In this document: positions 50,017-58,177 of the stretch, in pieces | How positions within the stretch are numbered: position 1 is the stretch's first letter | Layout: each line of letters opens with the position of its first letter | Assembly (NCBI RefSeq): GCF_043641075.1 | Contig: NZ_JBHZRC010000008.1 | Coordinates: 154,501-218,500, forward strand | Source of the DNA: Bacillus_BD oryzisoli_A | GTDB lineage: Bacteria > Bacillota > Bacilli > Bacillales > Cytobacillaceae | Direction: 5' to 3' | DNA length: 64,000 nucleotides | The notes under the pieces: model-generated | The model's database searches: none | Seen by the model: only the letters and a program-made list of their open reading frames with translations | What the model was told of the DNA's origin: nothing | Position numbers and translations under genes: made by a program

Positions 50017-50080
50017 TGTACCGTATACCGTTACGATGGTATTTTTATACGATACATGACTATGGTAATCTATGAAACAT
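50017..50080 (+). promoter_or_regulatory. IclR-type operator and promoter of the TTT transporter (copy 3 of 3)
   Basis: TGTACCGTATAC (50017-50028) and TTATACGATACA (50045-50056), 16-base spacer starting CGTTAC, then CTATGG-TAATCT-ATGAAACATAGA, nearly identical to the 40530 copy. Confidence 0.75.
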
Positions 50081-50132
50081 AGAGATTAAATATTAGTAAT
50101 TTTCTGAAAAAGGATTGAAGGGAGGGAATTAA

Positions 50133-50216
50133 GAGGCTTTTAGGATAGAAGAAGTTAAATCATTTATAAACAAAATGTACCATGCAAACCTTTTGTTTGA
50201 GAGTTTAGGAGTCTGA
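50133..50216 (+). pseudogene. Possible 5' remnant of a dehydrogenase gene in the TTT leader
   Basis: The frame after GGGAGGG reads EAFRIEEVKSFINKMYHANLLFESLGV then stop. It has a strong ribosome site but no start codon where one is expected, and the peptide resembles the N-terminus of LDH2/malate-dehydrogenase-family proteins. It is followed at 50204-50240 by a TTTAGGA/TCCTAAA hairpin with a T run. May be a gene fossil or a leader; weak support. Confidence 0.3.
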
Positions 50217-50240
50217 GATTCCTAAATTATTTTTTCTATA
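50204..50240 (+). terminator. Leader hairpin, possible attenuator of the TTT operon
   Basis: GTTTAGGA/TTCCTAAA arms followed by TTATTTTTTC, between promoter copy 3 and the tctC-like gene. Confidence 0.55.
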
Positions 50241-50310
50241 TTTAACACTATATTGATAGGCGGAAATATAGAAATTTATTGCTATTTAATTAATAGAGGG
50301 GGCTAATACA

Positions 50311-51318
50311 ATGAAAAGAAAGCGTTTTAAATTCATCGGTATACTTGTACTGTTACTATCCTTCATACTAAGTGCCTGTAGTGGAGGCGGTTCATCTGCC
50401 ACATCAGGAGATGGAGAAGAGGCAAAATCTGATTTTCCTAAAAAACCAATTAAATTATTTGTTACATTTGCACCAGGAGGAAGTTCAGATATTGTAGCTC
50501 GTGCTCTTGCTGAGGCAACAAATAAGTACTTACCGAACGGGCAAACGGTTGTAGTTGAAAACAAACCAGGTGGTGCTGGTACGGTTGGGGTAACAGAGGT
50601 TTTATCGGCGAAGGCAGATGGTTATACAGTAGGTCTAACTGCAATGAGCCCATTAGCGATCCAACCGCATTATGGAAAAACGACTTATCAGTTGGATGAT
50701 GTTGGAATGCTAATGCAGATCACTTCACAGCCACTGGTATTAGCTGTAAAGAATGATGCACCATGGAAAACCTACGAAGAATGGTTACAGTATGTAAAAG
50801 AAAACCCTGGTAAATTTAGATACGGCGTCCAAGGCTCAGGTGGTATTAGTCAGATCGTAATGGAAGCGGTTAATAAACAAGAAGGAACGAAAACAGAGCA
50901 TATACCTTACGACGGTTCAGCACCTGCCATGACGGCTCTTTTAGGCGGGCATGTAGAGGGCGCCGTTGTACAAGATATGGAAGCAAAAACCTACGTAGAT
51001 TCAGGAGACGTTAGAATTTTATTTAGTTCCGAGGCTTCCATGCTTTACAAGGATATTACAACGTTAAAAGATGCTGGAATTGACTTTGAGATGGGAACAT
51101 GGAGCGGGTTGATCATGCCGAAGGATGTACCAGAGGATATTCGAGATATTCTACATGAATCGTTTAAAAAGGGCTTAGAAGATTCGCAAACAGAGAAAAT
51201 ATTAAGTGAACAAGGACTGTCTATTCAATATGCGGGCCCAGAAGAATTTAAAACGATGACAGAAGATGATTCTGACGTCCTTGGAAAAATTATGAAAGAT
51301 ACGGGACTCATTAAATAA
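50311..51318 (+). CDS. tctC: Tripartite tricarboxylate transporter substrate-binding lipoprotein (TctC family)
   Basis: 335 residues. Lipoprotein signal with lipobox LSACSG (Cys about 23), then the Bug/TctC core: FPKKPIKLFVTFAPGGSSDIVARALAEATNKYL, VVVENKPGGAGTVGVTEVLSAKADGYTVG, and the EHIPYDGSAPAMTALLGGHVEGAV loop. Binds a carboxylate outside the membrane; TphC of this family binds terephthalate. GAGGGGG before the ATG. First gene of the operon under the IclR-type promoter. Confidence 0.9.
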   Translation: MKRKRFKFIGILVLLLSFILSACSGGGSSATSGDGEEAKSDFPKKPIKLFVTFAPGGSSDIVARALAEATNKYLPNGQTVVVENKPGGAGTVGVTEVLSAKADGYTVGLTAMSPLAIQPHYGKTTYQLDDVGMLMQITSQPLVLAVKNDAPWKTYEEWLQYVKENPGKFRYGVQGSGGISQIVMEAVNKQEGTKTEHIPYDGSAPAMTALLGGHVEGAVVQDMEAKTYVDSGDVRILFSSEASMLYKDITTLKDAGIDFEMGTWSGLIMPKDVPEDIRDILHESFKKGLEDSQTEKILSEQGLSIQYAGPEEFKTMTEDDSDVLGKIMKDTGLIK

Positions 51319-51334
51319 TAGAGGAGGCGTTCAT

Positions 51335-51793
51335 ATGTTAAAAAAGAATGCCGGGCTATGGGCAGGGATTATTACATTGGGCTTTTCGCTCCTATTCTTT
51401 GTCACTTCACTCCAATATAGTTTTTTAAGTGACCGGGGCATTGGCCCTGGTCCAGGCTTTCTTCCTCTTTGGTTAAGTGGATTAATGGGATTTCTAGCCA
51501 TACTACTCATGATAGATGCGCTAAGAAAACCAACATGGTTCAGCATGATTATTCCAAAGAAACCAGAGGCAAAGAAAATAGCATTAGTATTCGGCTCAGT
51601 CATCCTATTTTTAGCGATCGTTTCATATGCAGGGTTTATCATCTCGACCACGATCATGTTGTTTTTACTTTTAAGAGGCTCTTACCGCTGGTTTATCAGT
51701 TTAGGAACTGCAGCAGGAACCTCCATTCTATTATACTGGGTTTTTGTTATTCTACTAAAGGTTACGCTACCAGTAAACGCTTTAGGTTGGTAA
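51335..51793 (+). CDS. tctB: Tripartite tricarboxylate transporter small membrane subunit (TctB)
   Basis: 152 residues, four TM helices, with SDRGIGPGPGFLPLWLSGLMGFLAI (the TctB DxGPGxxP-like stretch). GAGGAGG before the ATG; starts 16 bases after tctC. Partner of TctA. Confidence 0.87.
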   Translation: MLKKNAGLWAGIITLGFSLLFFVTSLQYSFLSDRGIGPGPGFLPLWLSGLMGFLAILLMIDALRKPTWFSMIIPKKPEAKKIALVFGSVILFLAIVSYAGFIISTTIMLFLLLRGSYRWFISLGTAAGTSILLYWVFVILLKVTLPVNALGW

Positions 51794-51806
51794 GGAGGAG
51801 GGAAAA

Positions 51807-53312
51807 ATGGAAGCATTAAGCTTACTGCTAAATGGTTTTGAAACAGCGTTTACGTTTACAAACGTTTTATATTGTTTAATTGGTGTTACAGTCGGCATGC
51901 TTGTTGGCGTAATGCCTGGTCTAGGTCCCACTTCTGGAACGGCCATTCTCATTCCGTTGACGTTTGGGATGGATCCTGTATCTGCGATTATTATGCTATC
52001 CGGAATTTATTATGGTGCCATGTATGGAGGAACGATTACCTCTGTCCTTATCAATACACCAGGGGAAAGTGCTTCTGTTGTTACCTGTATAGATGGATAT
52101 GAAATGGCGAAAAGGGGGAGGGCAGGAGCTGCATTAGGTGTGGCAGCCATTGGATCCTTTGTTGGCGGAACGGTTGCGATTATCGGCTTAACCTTTATTG
52201 CCCCAATGCTAGCCAGCTTCGCACTTAAGTTTGGTGCCCCTGAATTTTTCTCCTTAATGCTTCTTGGATTAATGATGCTAATTGCCTTGATGGGGAAATC
52301 CATTATCAAGGGGTTGATTGCGGCATTATTTGGCTTCTTACTAGCATTAATTGGAATGGACCCAATTACGGGAGAAATCCGCTTTACCTATCATTCTATT
52401 GAATTAGTCAGAGGGATAGATTTTGTCATAGTGGCCATGGGATTATTCGGAATTTCAGAAATCCTATCGAATTTAACGCAAAGTGGAAAAATGGAAAAAC
52501 CTCCAAAGGTAAAGAAGCTTTTCCCTGAAAAAGGTGAATGGAAAACAACGATTAATTCTATTAATCGTGGGACAGTTATCGGGTTTTTACTCGGCTTAAT
52601 TCCGGGGTCCAACGCAGCTGTAGCTAGTCTGATGTCCTATGCCTTAGAGAAAAAAACATCAAAGAATCCTTCTAAATTTGGTAAAGGCGCGATTGAAGGG
52701 GTCGCTGGTCCTGAAACGGCCAATAATGCGTTCAGTGGATCTGCTTTAATTCCTTTATTTACATTAGGACTTCCAAGCTCTCCTACCGTTGCCGTTTTAC
52801 TAGGCGCATTTATTTTACATGGCTTGACTCCAGGACCGATGTTATTTACGGAAAACTCCAATTTTGTTTGGGCCATTATTGCAAGTTTATTTATCGGTAA
52901 CTTTCTTCTATTAATAATGAATTTACCAATGGCCGGGGTGTGGGCAAAAATTGCGTTAGTACCTTATAAACTGCTATTTCCATTAATCGTTACCTTTGCT
53001 ATTATTGGGGCTTACAGCATTAACAACAGCCTTTGGGATGTGGGCGTAATGATGCTATTCGGATTGATTGGATATTTTATGAAAAAATTAGATTTCCCAC
53101 TAGCTGCAACTATTTTAACCTTTGTTTTAGCTAGAAATATTGAATCTTCACTTGTGCAAACATTAAAGATGTCACACGGCAGCTTAATGATTTTCTTAGA
53201 TAGACCGATATCAGCCACAATCATCATCAGCGTATTCGTGATTCTAATCATCAGTATCGTGAGCAGCCTTAAAAACAAGCGCTCCATGCTTATGAGTGAC
53301 GCAGAGATTTAA
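51807..53312 (+). CDS. tctA: Tripartite tricarboxylate transporter large permease (TctA)
   Basis: 501 residues, about twelve TM segments, with GVMPGLGPTSGTAILIPLTFGMDPVSAIIMLSGIYYGAMYGG, TPGESASVVTCIDGYEMAKRGRAG, and NNAFSGSALIPLFTLGLPSSPTVAVLLGAF, all family signatures. Na+ or H+ coupled uptake. Starts 13 bases after tctB with AGGAGGAGG. Repeats follow its stop. Confidence 0.9.
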   Translation: MEALSLLLNGFETAFTFTNVLYCLIGVTVGMLVGVMPGLGPTSGTAILIPLTFGMDPVSAIIMLSGIYYGAMYGGTITSVLINTPGESASVVTCIDGYEMAKRGRAGAALGVAAIGSFVGGTVAIIGLTFIAPMLASFALKFGAPEFFSLMLLGLMMLIALMGKSIIKGLIAALFGFLLALIGMDPITGEIRFTYHSIELVRGIDFVIVAMGLFGISEILSNLTQSGKMEKPPKVKKLFPEKGEWKTTINSINRGTVIGFLLGLIPGSNAAVASLMSYALEKKTSKNPSKFGKGAIEGVAGPETANNAFSGSALIPLFTLGLPSSPTVAVLLGAFILHGLTPGPMLFTENSNFVWAIIASLFIGNFLLLIMNLPMAGVWAKIALVPYKLLFPLIVTFAIIGAYSINNSLWDVGVMMLFGLIGYFMKKLDFPLAATILTFVLARNIESSLVQTLKMSHGSLMIFLDRPISATIIISVFVILIISIVSSLKNKRSMLMSDAEI

Positions 53313-53323
53313 GTGATGAAACA

Positions 53324-53395
53324 TGAAGCAGAGGGACGGTTCTGCTGCTTCCTTTCCTTCCGGAAAAGGAAGCAAGAGAACCGTCCCCATGCATC
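53324..53395. repeat. GGGACGGTTCT repeats, forward and inverted pair
   Basis: Forward 53324-53352 and inverted 53368-53395 form a long hairpin with loop TTTCCTTCCGG. It sits between convergent tctA and GNAT genes and touches the GNAT stop, so it may also act as a terminator. Confidence 0.85.
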
Positions 53396-53897
53396 ATAAA
53401 CCTCTTTGGAAATATTCTTCCTTTAACAGGGAATAGACTTTCTGGTCTAAATATCCTCGCTCCGATTTATTGTTTTGGCGCAGGATGCCATCGCAATGCA
53501 TACCTAAGCTTTCATATAGTCTGATTCCAGTATGGTTATCCGGGTACACATCAAGCCAAAATCGGTTGATCTTTCTCTCCTCAAAGGCATACTTCAGTAA
53601 CGCTTCCATTGCTTCTTTCCCGTAACCAATCCCTTTTTTGGACATGACAATCCGTCTTAGCTCAAAAATATCAGATTTGAAATCAATTCTATTCAATGCA
53701 AACCCAACCACGCTATTGTCTGCTTTTTGCTTTATGGTAAAAAGTAAGATATCTTCTGCTTCAATTTCTGCTTTATGATCTTCGTAGGTACCACTCCAGA
53801 CATAGTTTCGATTATCCTGATGTCTTTCCATTTCCATAATGATTTCAATATCTGCTTCTGTTGTGTCTACTATGTAGAGCCGATTCGTTTCAATCAT
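53394..53897 (-). CDS. GNAT N-acetyltransferase (RimJ/RimL type)
   Basis: 167 residues: IETNRLYIVDTTEADIEIIMEME start, RRIVMSKKGIGYGKEAMEALLKYAFEE (acetyl-CoA loop, here KGIGYG) and NRFWLDVYPDNHTGIRLYESLGMHCDGILRQ end. Acetylates protein N-termini or small amines; substrate unknown. The stop codon is made by the flanking repeat sequence. Confidence 0.85.
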   Translation of the reverse strand: MIETNRLYIVDTTEADIEIIMEMERHQDNRNYVWSGTYEDHKAEIEAEDILLFTIKQKADNSVVGFALNRIDFKSDIFELRRIVMSKKGIGYGKEAMEALLKYAFEERKINRFWLDVYPDNHTGIRLYESLGMHCDGILRQNNKSERGYLDQKVYSLLKEEYFQRGL

Positions 53898-54204
53898 TTG
53901 TGCCTCCTAGTAGTATGGCTTCATTTGAAAACATACGATATTGGTGATGTGTGAAAAACCTACTGTGTTGTTCATTATTTTTTCAGAATTTTCGATGTTT
54001 ACTAATAGATTTTTCGTGTGAAAAATGGTTAAATAGTACTAACATAACTATATACAAATACTATTCTATAAAACAGTCTAATTTACCCGTATGTTCACAT
54101 AAAATTACCAAGTAGATGGGACTGTTTTTGTGATTAAAGTCACTGTCACGAGGTTCAATTTTTAATAAAATTCTATTATATTCTGAAAAAAGGGGGTCAT
54201 TGGT

Positions 54205-54390
54205 ATGTTCTTAAAAATCAAAAATGATGAGAAAAATGACCTGATGAATATTATTACAACCATTCGAGAAGAAATGATTCGAACTGGTATGAGAGAAGGA
54301 CTCACCAGCACTAACACGATTACACTAAGTCAACGACTTGATGAATATATAGCAAGATATCAGGCAATTATGCTTAAAGAACTAGCTTAA
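54205..54390 (+). CDS. Spo0E-like aspartyl phosphatase, second copy
   Basis: 61 residues with LSQRLDEYIARYQ near the C-terminus (SQxLDxxIxxY) and the helical NIITTIREEMIRT. Same length class as B. subtilis Spo0E-like proteins. AAAAAAGGGGG before the ATG. The upstream 53898-54204 gap shows no gene; AT-rich. Ends before a strong bidirectional terminator. Confidence 0.85.
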   Translation: MFLKIKNDEKNDLMNIITTIREEMIRTGMREGLTSTNTITLSQRLDEYIARYQAIMLKELA

Positions 54391-54427
54391 AAAGTGAAAA
54401 GAGGAAATTTTCTTCGGAGTGGAATAC

Positions 54428-54455
54428 AAAGGAGGCTGTCGGAACAGCCTCTTTG
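54428..54455. terminator. Bidirectional terminator
   Basis: AAAGGAGGCTGT and ACAGCCTCTTT between the Spo0E-like and convergent DsbA-like genes. Confidence 0.85.
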
Positions 54456-55376
54456 CTATTTTTTCTCTAGGTACTGCTCACCTAGTATTTGTTTTTGCTG
54501 GTAGTTTTGGAGATCGATTTCATTTTCAATAAAGGCAGTTACTTGGCTTTGATCTAGGTCGTACATGACCTCTATTTCCTTTGAAAATAGTCGGCTGCCG
54601 GTTTTCAGAAGATCAACAAGGAGCGGCGGCAATTTTGGTGTTATTTTTTCAGAAGGAAGGACCTGCTGAAGACCGTCCACGTAATTCTCGAAACTGCGGG
54701 CGCCTACTATTTTTACGCCTTTGTTTTCTTTGTTAACCATAATGATTGTTGGGAACCCGCGTACTCCTAGACTTCTGGCCAAGGAAAAATCTTCATTTAA
54801 TAGAGCTTGGGCTTCCGATTCGGCTGACTCCTGGACGATTTTTTTTCCATCAAAGCCTAATTCATTTACAATTCCCCGCAGGACTTCTTCATCTGCAATG
54901 TTCTGATTGAACACAAACACGGCTTCTCTTAATTTTCGTAAAAAGAGATTCGCCTTCTGCTGGTCTATGCTTTGAATGATTTTATAGACACGGGAAGGGG
55001 GATAGGAGGAATGAACTGGATTGTCGAGCCACAGTGTACCGTCGATCGGCATGCGAGAGTGCTCGCCAACTTCAAGCCAATGACCGGCCACATCCGATGC
55101 CTTGCTGATACCGTTAGCGACATCCGCAAAGCCGTCCCAGCTTTCCAACAGTCCTCCCATAACCGTATGGACCTTTACATACTGGCCATATTGCGCTAAA
55201 AATTTCTGCAGCACCGGCTCGAGTGCCCAGCAATGCGAGCAAATGGGGTCTGTTACATAATATAGCTCAATCACTTCGTTTGGTTGGTTGAAATCGATCA
55301 TTTCCATTTCTTCATCACCAGCTGGTCCGCAGACACCTGTTTCTAAGTCACAAATCATAGGATTTTTTTCAGTCAT
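54456..55376 (-). CDS. DsbA family thioredoxin-fold protein (SpxH/YjbH-like)
   Basis: 306 residues from ATG 55376 (AAGGAG upstream). After a 40-residue lead it has VIELYYVTDPICSHCWALEPVLQKF, redox motif CSHC, a helical insert and LGVRGFPTIIMVNKENKGVKIVGA with the cis-Pro. C-terminal LDQSQVTAFIENEIDL helix. No signal peptide, so cytosolic, like SpxH that adapts Spx for ClpXP. An N-terminal CDLETGVCG Cys pair may be an extra redox or metal site. Divergent from tetR. Confidence 0.78.
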   Translation of the reverse strand: MTEKNPMICDLETGVCGPAGDEEMEMIDFNQPNEVIELYYVTDPICSHCWALEPVLQKFLAQYGQYVKVHTVMGGLLESWDGFADVANGISKASDVAGHWLEVGEHSRMPIDGTLWLDNPVHSSYPPSRVYKIIQSIDQQKANLFLRKLREAVFVFNQNIADEEVLRGIVNELGFDGKKIVQESAESEAQALLNEDFSLARSLGVRGFPTIIMVNKENKGVKIVGARSFENYVDGLQQVLPSEKITPKLPPLLVDLLKTGSRLFSKEIEVMYDLDQSQVTAFIENEIDLQNYQQKQILGEQYLEKK

Positions 55377-55400
55377 GATTTTCACTCCTTCTATTAAAAG

Positions 55401-55498
55401 TAGACATTGGTCTAAATGGTTCCACAGTTATGAACATTTGGTGTACAATTTTATAATAGTGCAATCTGATAAAGGCTAAAACCAACCGTTTTGGCCTT
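55401..55498. promoter_or_regulatory. Divergent regulatory region with two palindromes
   Basis: TAGACATTGGTCTA (55401-55414) lies just before the dsbA-like gene; AAAGGCtAAAACcaacCGTTTTgGCCTTT (55471-55498) lies nearer tetR. Both have TetR-operator symmetry, so the TetR protein probably controls itself and the dsbA-like gene. Confidence 0.65.
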
Positions 55499-55558
55499 TT
55501 ATCGTATATACGACAGATTCGACTATTTGTTGAAAAAACAGAAGGGAGTGTGCCTGCA

Positions 55559-56101
55559 ATGACTGAGTCTAAAACAGACCCACGATTTCTTCGGACCCGT
55601 AAGCTAATCATGGATTCCTTTATTGAACTATCTAGTAAAAAGGAATTTAAGGACATTACCATTAAGGATATCACCACTGCCGCTACCATTAACCGGGCGA
55701 CGTTTTATTATCATTTCGAGGATAAATATGATTTATTGGAAAAAGCGTTATCTGAGGTTTTCCTAATCAATTTGAAGAGTGAAGGGGTGGAGGATGAGTT
55801 AAACGAAGAAACCATTGTCAGGATGTTCCTGGCTGTCACCAACTTTCAAGCCTCCCTGTCTAACCGCTGTCACCGAGGCTACGAATCAACCATTGCTGCC
55901 ATCATTAAAGAACAGCTGGAGGTAATGTTCTCTAGAATGCTCTATAAACAACATAAAACTGACCAAAACGAAGCCCTCCGAATCACAGCCGTCATCCTAA
56001 GCTCCGGCCTCTACGGAGCCTCCCAAGACTGGCTCCGCAACAGCAGCGGAATGGCACCTGAAGACTATATAAAACTGGCTATCCCTTATATACTCAAGTG
56101 A
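55559..56101 (+). CDS. TetR family regulator
   Basis: About 180 residues. HTH at 10-55: TRKLIMDSFIELSSKKEFKDITIKDITTAATINRATFYYHFEDKYDLLEKAL (typical TFYYHF recognition end). The C-terminal half resembles the TetR_C_33-like group. ATG 55559 preferred to GTG 55550, which is too close to GGGAG. The last 45 codons favour C/A third positions, as in other genes before repeats. Ligand unknown. Confidence 0.88.
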   Translation: MTESKTDPRFLRTRKLIMDSFIELSSKKEFKDITIKDITTAATINRATFYYHFEDKYDLLEKALSEVFLINLKSEGVEDELNEETIVRMFLAVTNFQASLSNRCHRGYESTIAAIIKEQLEVMFSRMLYKQHKTDQNEALRITAVILSSGLYGASQDWLRNSSGMAPEDYIKLAIPYILK

Positions 56102-56115
56102 ATCAGTGGGTCGGA

Positions 56116-56142
56116 GAAGCGGAGGGACGGTTCTCCTGCTTC
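56116..56142 (+). repeat. GGGACGGTTCT repeat after tetR
   Basis: GAAGCGGAGGGACGG then TTCTCCTGCTTCT, forward unit 15 bases after the stop. Confidence 0.85.
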
Positions 56143-56166
56143 TTTTTATGAGAAGAACGATACCCA

Positions 56167-56203
56167 CAAAAGCGCATCACTCCAATGAGTGGTGCGCTTT
56201 TGT
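56167..56203. terminator. Bidirectional terminator
   Basis: AAAAGCGCATCACTC and GAGTGGTGCGCTTTTG between convergent tetR and aldo/keto reductase genes. Confidence 0.88.
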
Positions 56204-56216
56204 TTATAATCACAAC

Positions 56217-57062
56217 TTAAAATTCCTCATAAACCGCAGGATCTTGGTTGTTAATCCGGCCATCCTTGCGTGTTAAGCCTGAGATAATGCTCATTTCTGT
56301 CTGATCCAGCTCGAAGTCGAAAATAGAGATGTTTTCAAGCTGGCGTTCTGGTGAAGCTGATTTCGGTATGGAAATCGCGCCAAGTTGATAATGCCAACGC
56401 AGTACCACCTGCGGTATCGACTTATTGTGTCTGTTAGCAATCTCTTGGATCGAGTCAACGTGAATATCGCGAATGCCACGAGTTAATGGACTCCAGGATT
56501 CAATCGCAATGTTATTTTCCTGATGCCATTTTCTTGCCTCTTCCTGGTTGAAAAATGGATGTAATTCAATTTGGTTAACGCTTGGCTTTACGCCGGTTTC
56601 TTTTACCAAACGATCGATATGCTCTGGTAAAAAGTTGCACACACCGATGGAGCGGATCAGTCCCCATTTCTTTGCGTCAATTAATGCCTGCCATGCTTCT
56701 ACATATGTATTGACATTCGGGTTTGGCCAGTGGATTAAATATAAGTCATAATAATCTAAATTCGCACGATATAAGGATTCCTGAATGGTCGTAACCGCTT
56801 TATCATATTCTTGATAGCGACCAGGCAATTTAGAGGTAATAATCAGTTCTTCTCGTGGGACGGAGCTTCGTCGAACAGCTTCTCCTACGGTTCCCTCATT
56901 CTCATAATTATAGGCAGAATCAATTAAGCGATAACCGGCATCAATCGCCGTTAGCATGGAGTTCACACCTGCATTTCCCTTAAGCAAATAAGTACCCAAA
57001 CCAACAACAGGCAGATGAAGACCATCGTTAAGTGTAATTTCTGGAATAGATAAAACCAACAC
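56217..57062 (-). CDS. Aldo/keto reductase
   Basis: About 281 residues, AKR family. Catalytic tetrad: Asp in AIDAGYRLIDSAYNYENE, Tyr in NYENE, Lys in ELIITSKLPG and His in LYLIHWPNP. Further motifs GVCNFLPEHI and PSVNQIELHPF, and the NADPH-binding SIPKSASPERQLEN. Start GTG 57062 is better spaced from AAGGAG than TTG 57065. Reduces aldehydes or ketones with NADPH; no link to neighbours seen. Confidence 0.88.
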   Translation of the reverse strand: MLVLSIPEITLNDGLHLPVVGLGTYLLKGNAGVNSMLTAIDAGYRLIDSAYNYENEGTVGEAVRRSSVPREELIITSKLPGRYQEYDKAVTTIQESLYRANLDYYDLYLIHWPNPNVNTYVEAWQALIDAKKWGLIRSIGVCNFLPEHIDRLVKETGVKPSVNQIELHPFFNQEEARKWHQENNIAIESWSPLTRGIRDIHVDSIQEIANRHNKSIPQVVLRWHYQLGAISIPKSASPERQLENISIFDFELDQTEMSIISGLTRKDGRINNQDPAVYEEF

Positions 57063-57179
57063 CAATCACTCCTTTCAATATAATTTAAGATTACCATATT
57101 TTGAGAAGGTATGGTTAACTTTTGGCTCTATTGGTAAAGTTAGAGATTCTAAAAACCATAGTGCCATGTACAATCATAT

Positions 57180-57240
57180 GCGGAGCAGGGGGACGGTTCT
57201 GTTGCTTCCGTGGAAGCAACAGAACCGTCCCCCTGCATCT
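57180..57240. repeat. GGGACGGTTCT inverted pair forming one hairpin
   Basis: Forward then inverted copy around TTCCGTGGAA, nearly perfect symmetry over about 60 bases. It could terminate the small-membrane-protein gene on the minus strand. Confidence 0.85.
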
Positions 57241-57245
57241 TTTTA

Positions 57246-57428
57246 TTATCCCTTTATATAGAGAAAAATCATAATCACGATGATAAATCCGATGAATAGG
57301 AAAGGGCCTAAACCTGAGCTGTATATGAAGTGAACCTTGATATTTTGCATAGTGTTTACCAGAATGTAGATGAGTAGAAAGCCGCCAAGAAGTTGAATGA
57401 GCTGCAGGTTTTTGTTTTTTCTTCTCAT
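57246..57428 (-). CDS. Small two-TM hypothetical membrane protein
   Basis: 60 residues: basic MRRKNKNLQ, TM LIQLLGGFLLIYILVNTM, short loop with HFIYSSGLG, TM FLFIGFIIVIMIFLYIKG. AGGAGCGG before the ATG. No family recognised, function unknown; translation signals are good. Confidence 0.65.
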   Translation of the reverse strand: MRRKNKNLQLIQLLGGFLLIYILVNTMQNIKVHFIYSSGLGPFLFIGFIIVIMIFLYIKG

Positions 57429-57691
57429 TAACGATCCGCTCCTTTTGCAAGCTCTTATTACAGGTTCGGAGGTTCAGTCAGCCATAGCAGGGGACAAGGC
57501 TATTCGTTTTCTGTCCATTTATAGTCAGATTATGTTAACCGTGACTTGTATTATTCGGATTATTTTTAAGGCGGATGGTTGGGAAGCCTTCCTATAAAAA
57601 AGAAGGTTGAATATAAAAAGAAAGGAACTTGATATCTACCATACGTAGATAATCAAATCCCTATATTTGCCGTACTTTAGCCGTTAAAGGT

Positions 57692-57964
57692 TCATACACA
57701 TTTAAAGATATTATGCTCCTTTAACACACTTTTTAATTTAAACATAATCGTGTTATATGTTTCGTATTTATAGGTATTTAAAAGAGCACCTTCTATTTTA
57801 TAGGCTTTGAAAAAGAAATCAATTTGTTTTTTTACATATCGTATGATTTGTTCTTTATAAAACAACTTCTTTTGTGCAATTTTTTCACGAATGTCATCCA
57901 TAAAAGAAAAAATGAAATGGAGAATGGAAGATTCTATTTTTCCGCAATACTCAGTCACTGTCAT
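57692..57964 (-). CDS. Hypothetical 90-residue protein
   Basis: Basic, Tyr/Lys/Phe-rich and mainly helical (IREKIAQKKLFYKEQIIRYVKKQIDFFFKAYKIEG). The N-terminal MTVTEYCGKIESSILHF is amphipathic. GAGGAGG lies before the ATG. It resembles no family I know. Isolated between AT-rich gaps, 57429-57691 and 57965-58080, that hold nothing recognisable. Confidence 0.6.
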   Translation of the reverse strand: MTVTEYCGKIESSILHFIFSFMDDIREKIAQKKLFYKEQIIRYVKKQIDFFFKAYKIEGALLNTYKYETYNTIMFKLKSVLKEHNIFKCV

Positions 57965-58089
57965 ATTTCATACCTCCTCTTTTGTCAATAACTTTTATAA
58001 AAAAATTACATTAATCTACTATTCTAGCCTAAAATCAAATAAAGTCAAACTCCCCGATCAAAGGGTCAAAAGGGAATAGGCACCATAGA

Positions 58090-58130
58090 AAAATCCCTCA
58101 CCTTTTAAATTTGTAAGGTAAGGGATATAT
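58090..58130. terminator. Terminator-like hairpin
   Basis: ATCCCTCACCTT and AAGGTAAGGGAT with a TATATTTTAA tail, between minus-strand genes. Confidence 0.65.
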
Positions 58131-58177
58131 TTTAATCAATTAAAGTTAAGTCATAACGCAAGCATTCTAACTAATTT

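Noticed and set aside
19590..57240. CRISPR array formed by the GGGACGGTTCT repeats
   Set aside because: Repeats are palindromic, irregularly spaced over tens of kilobases in both orientations, with no uniform spacers and no cas genes.
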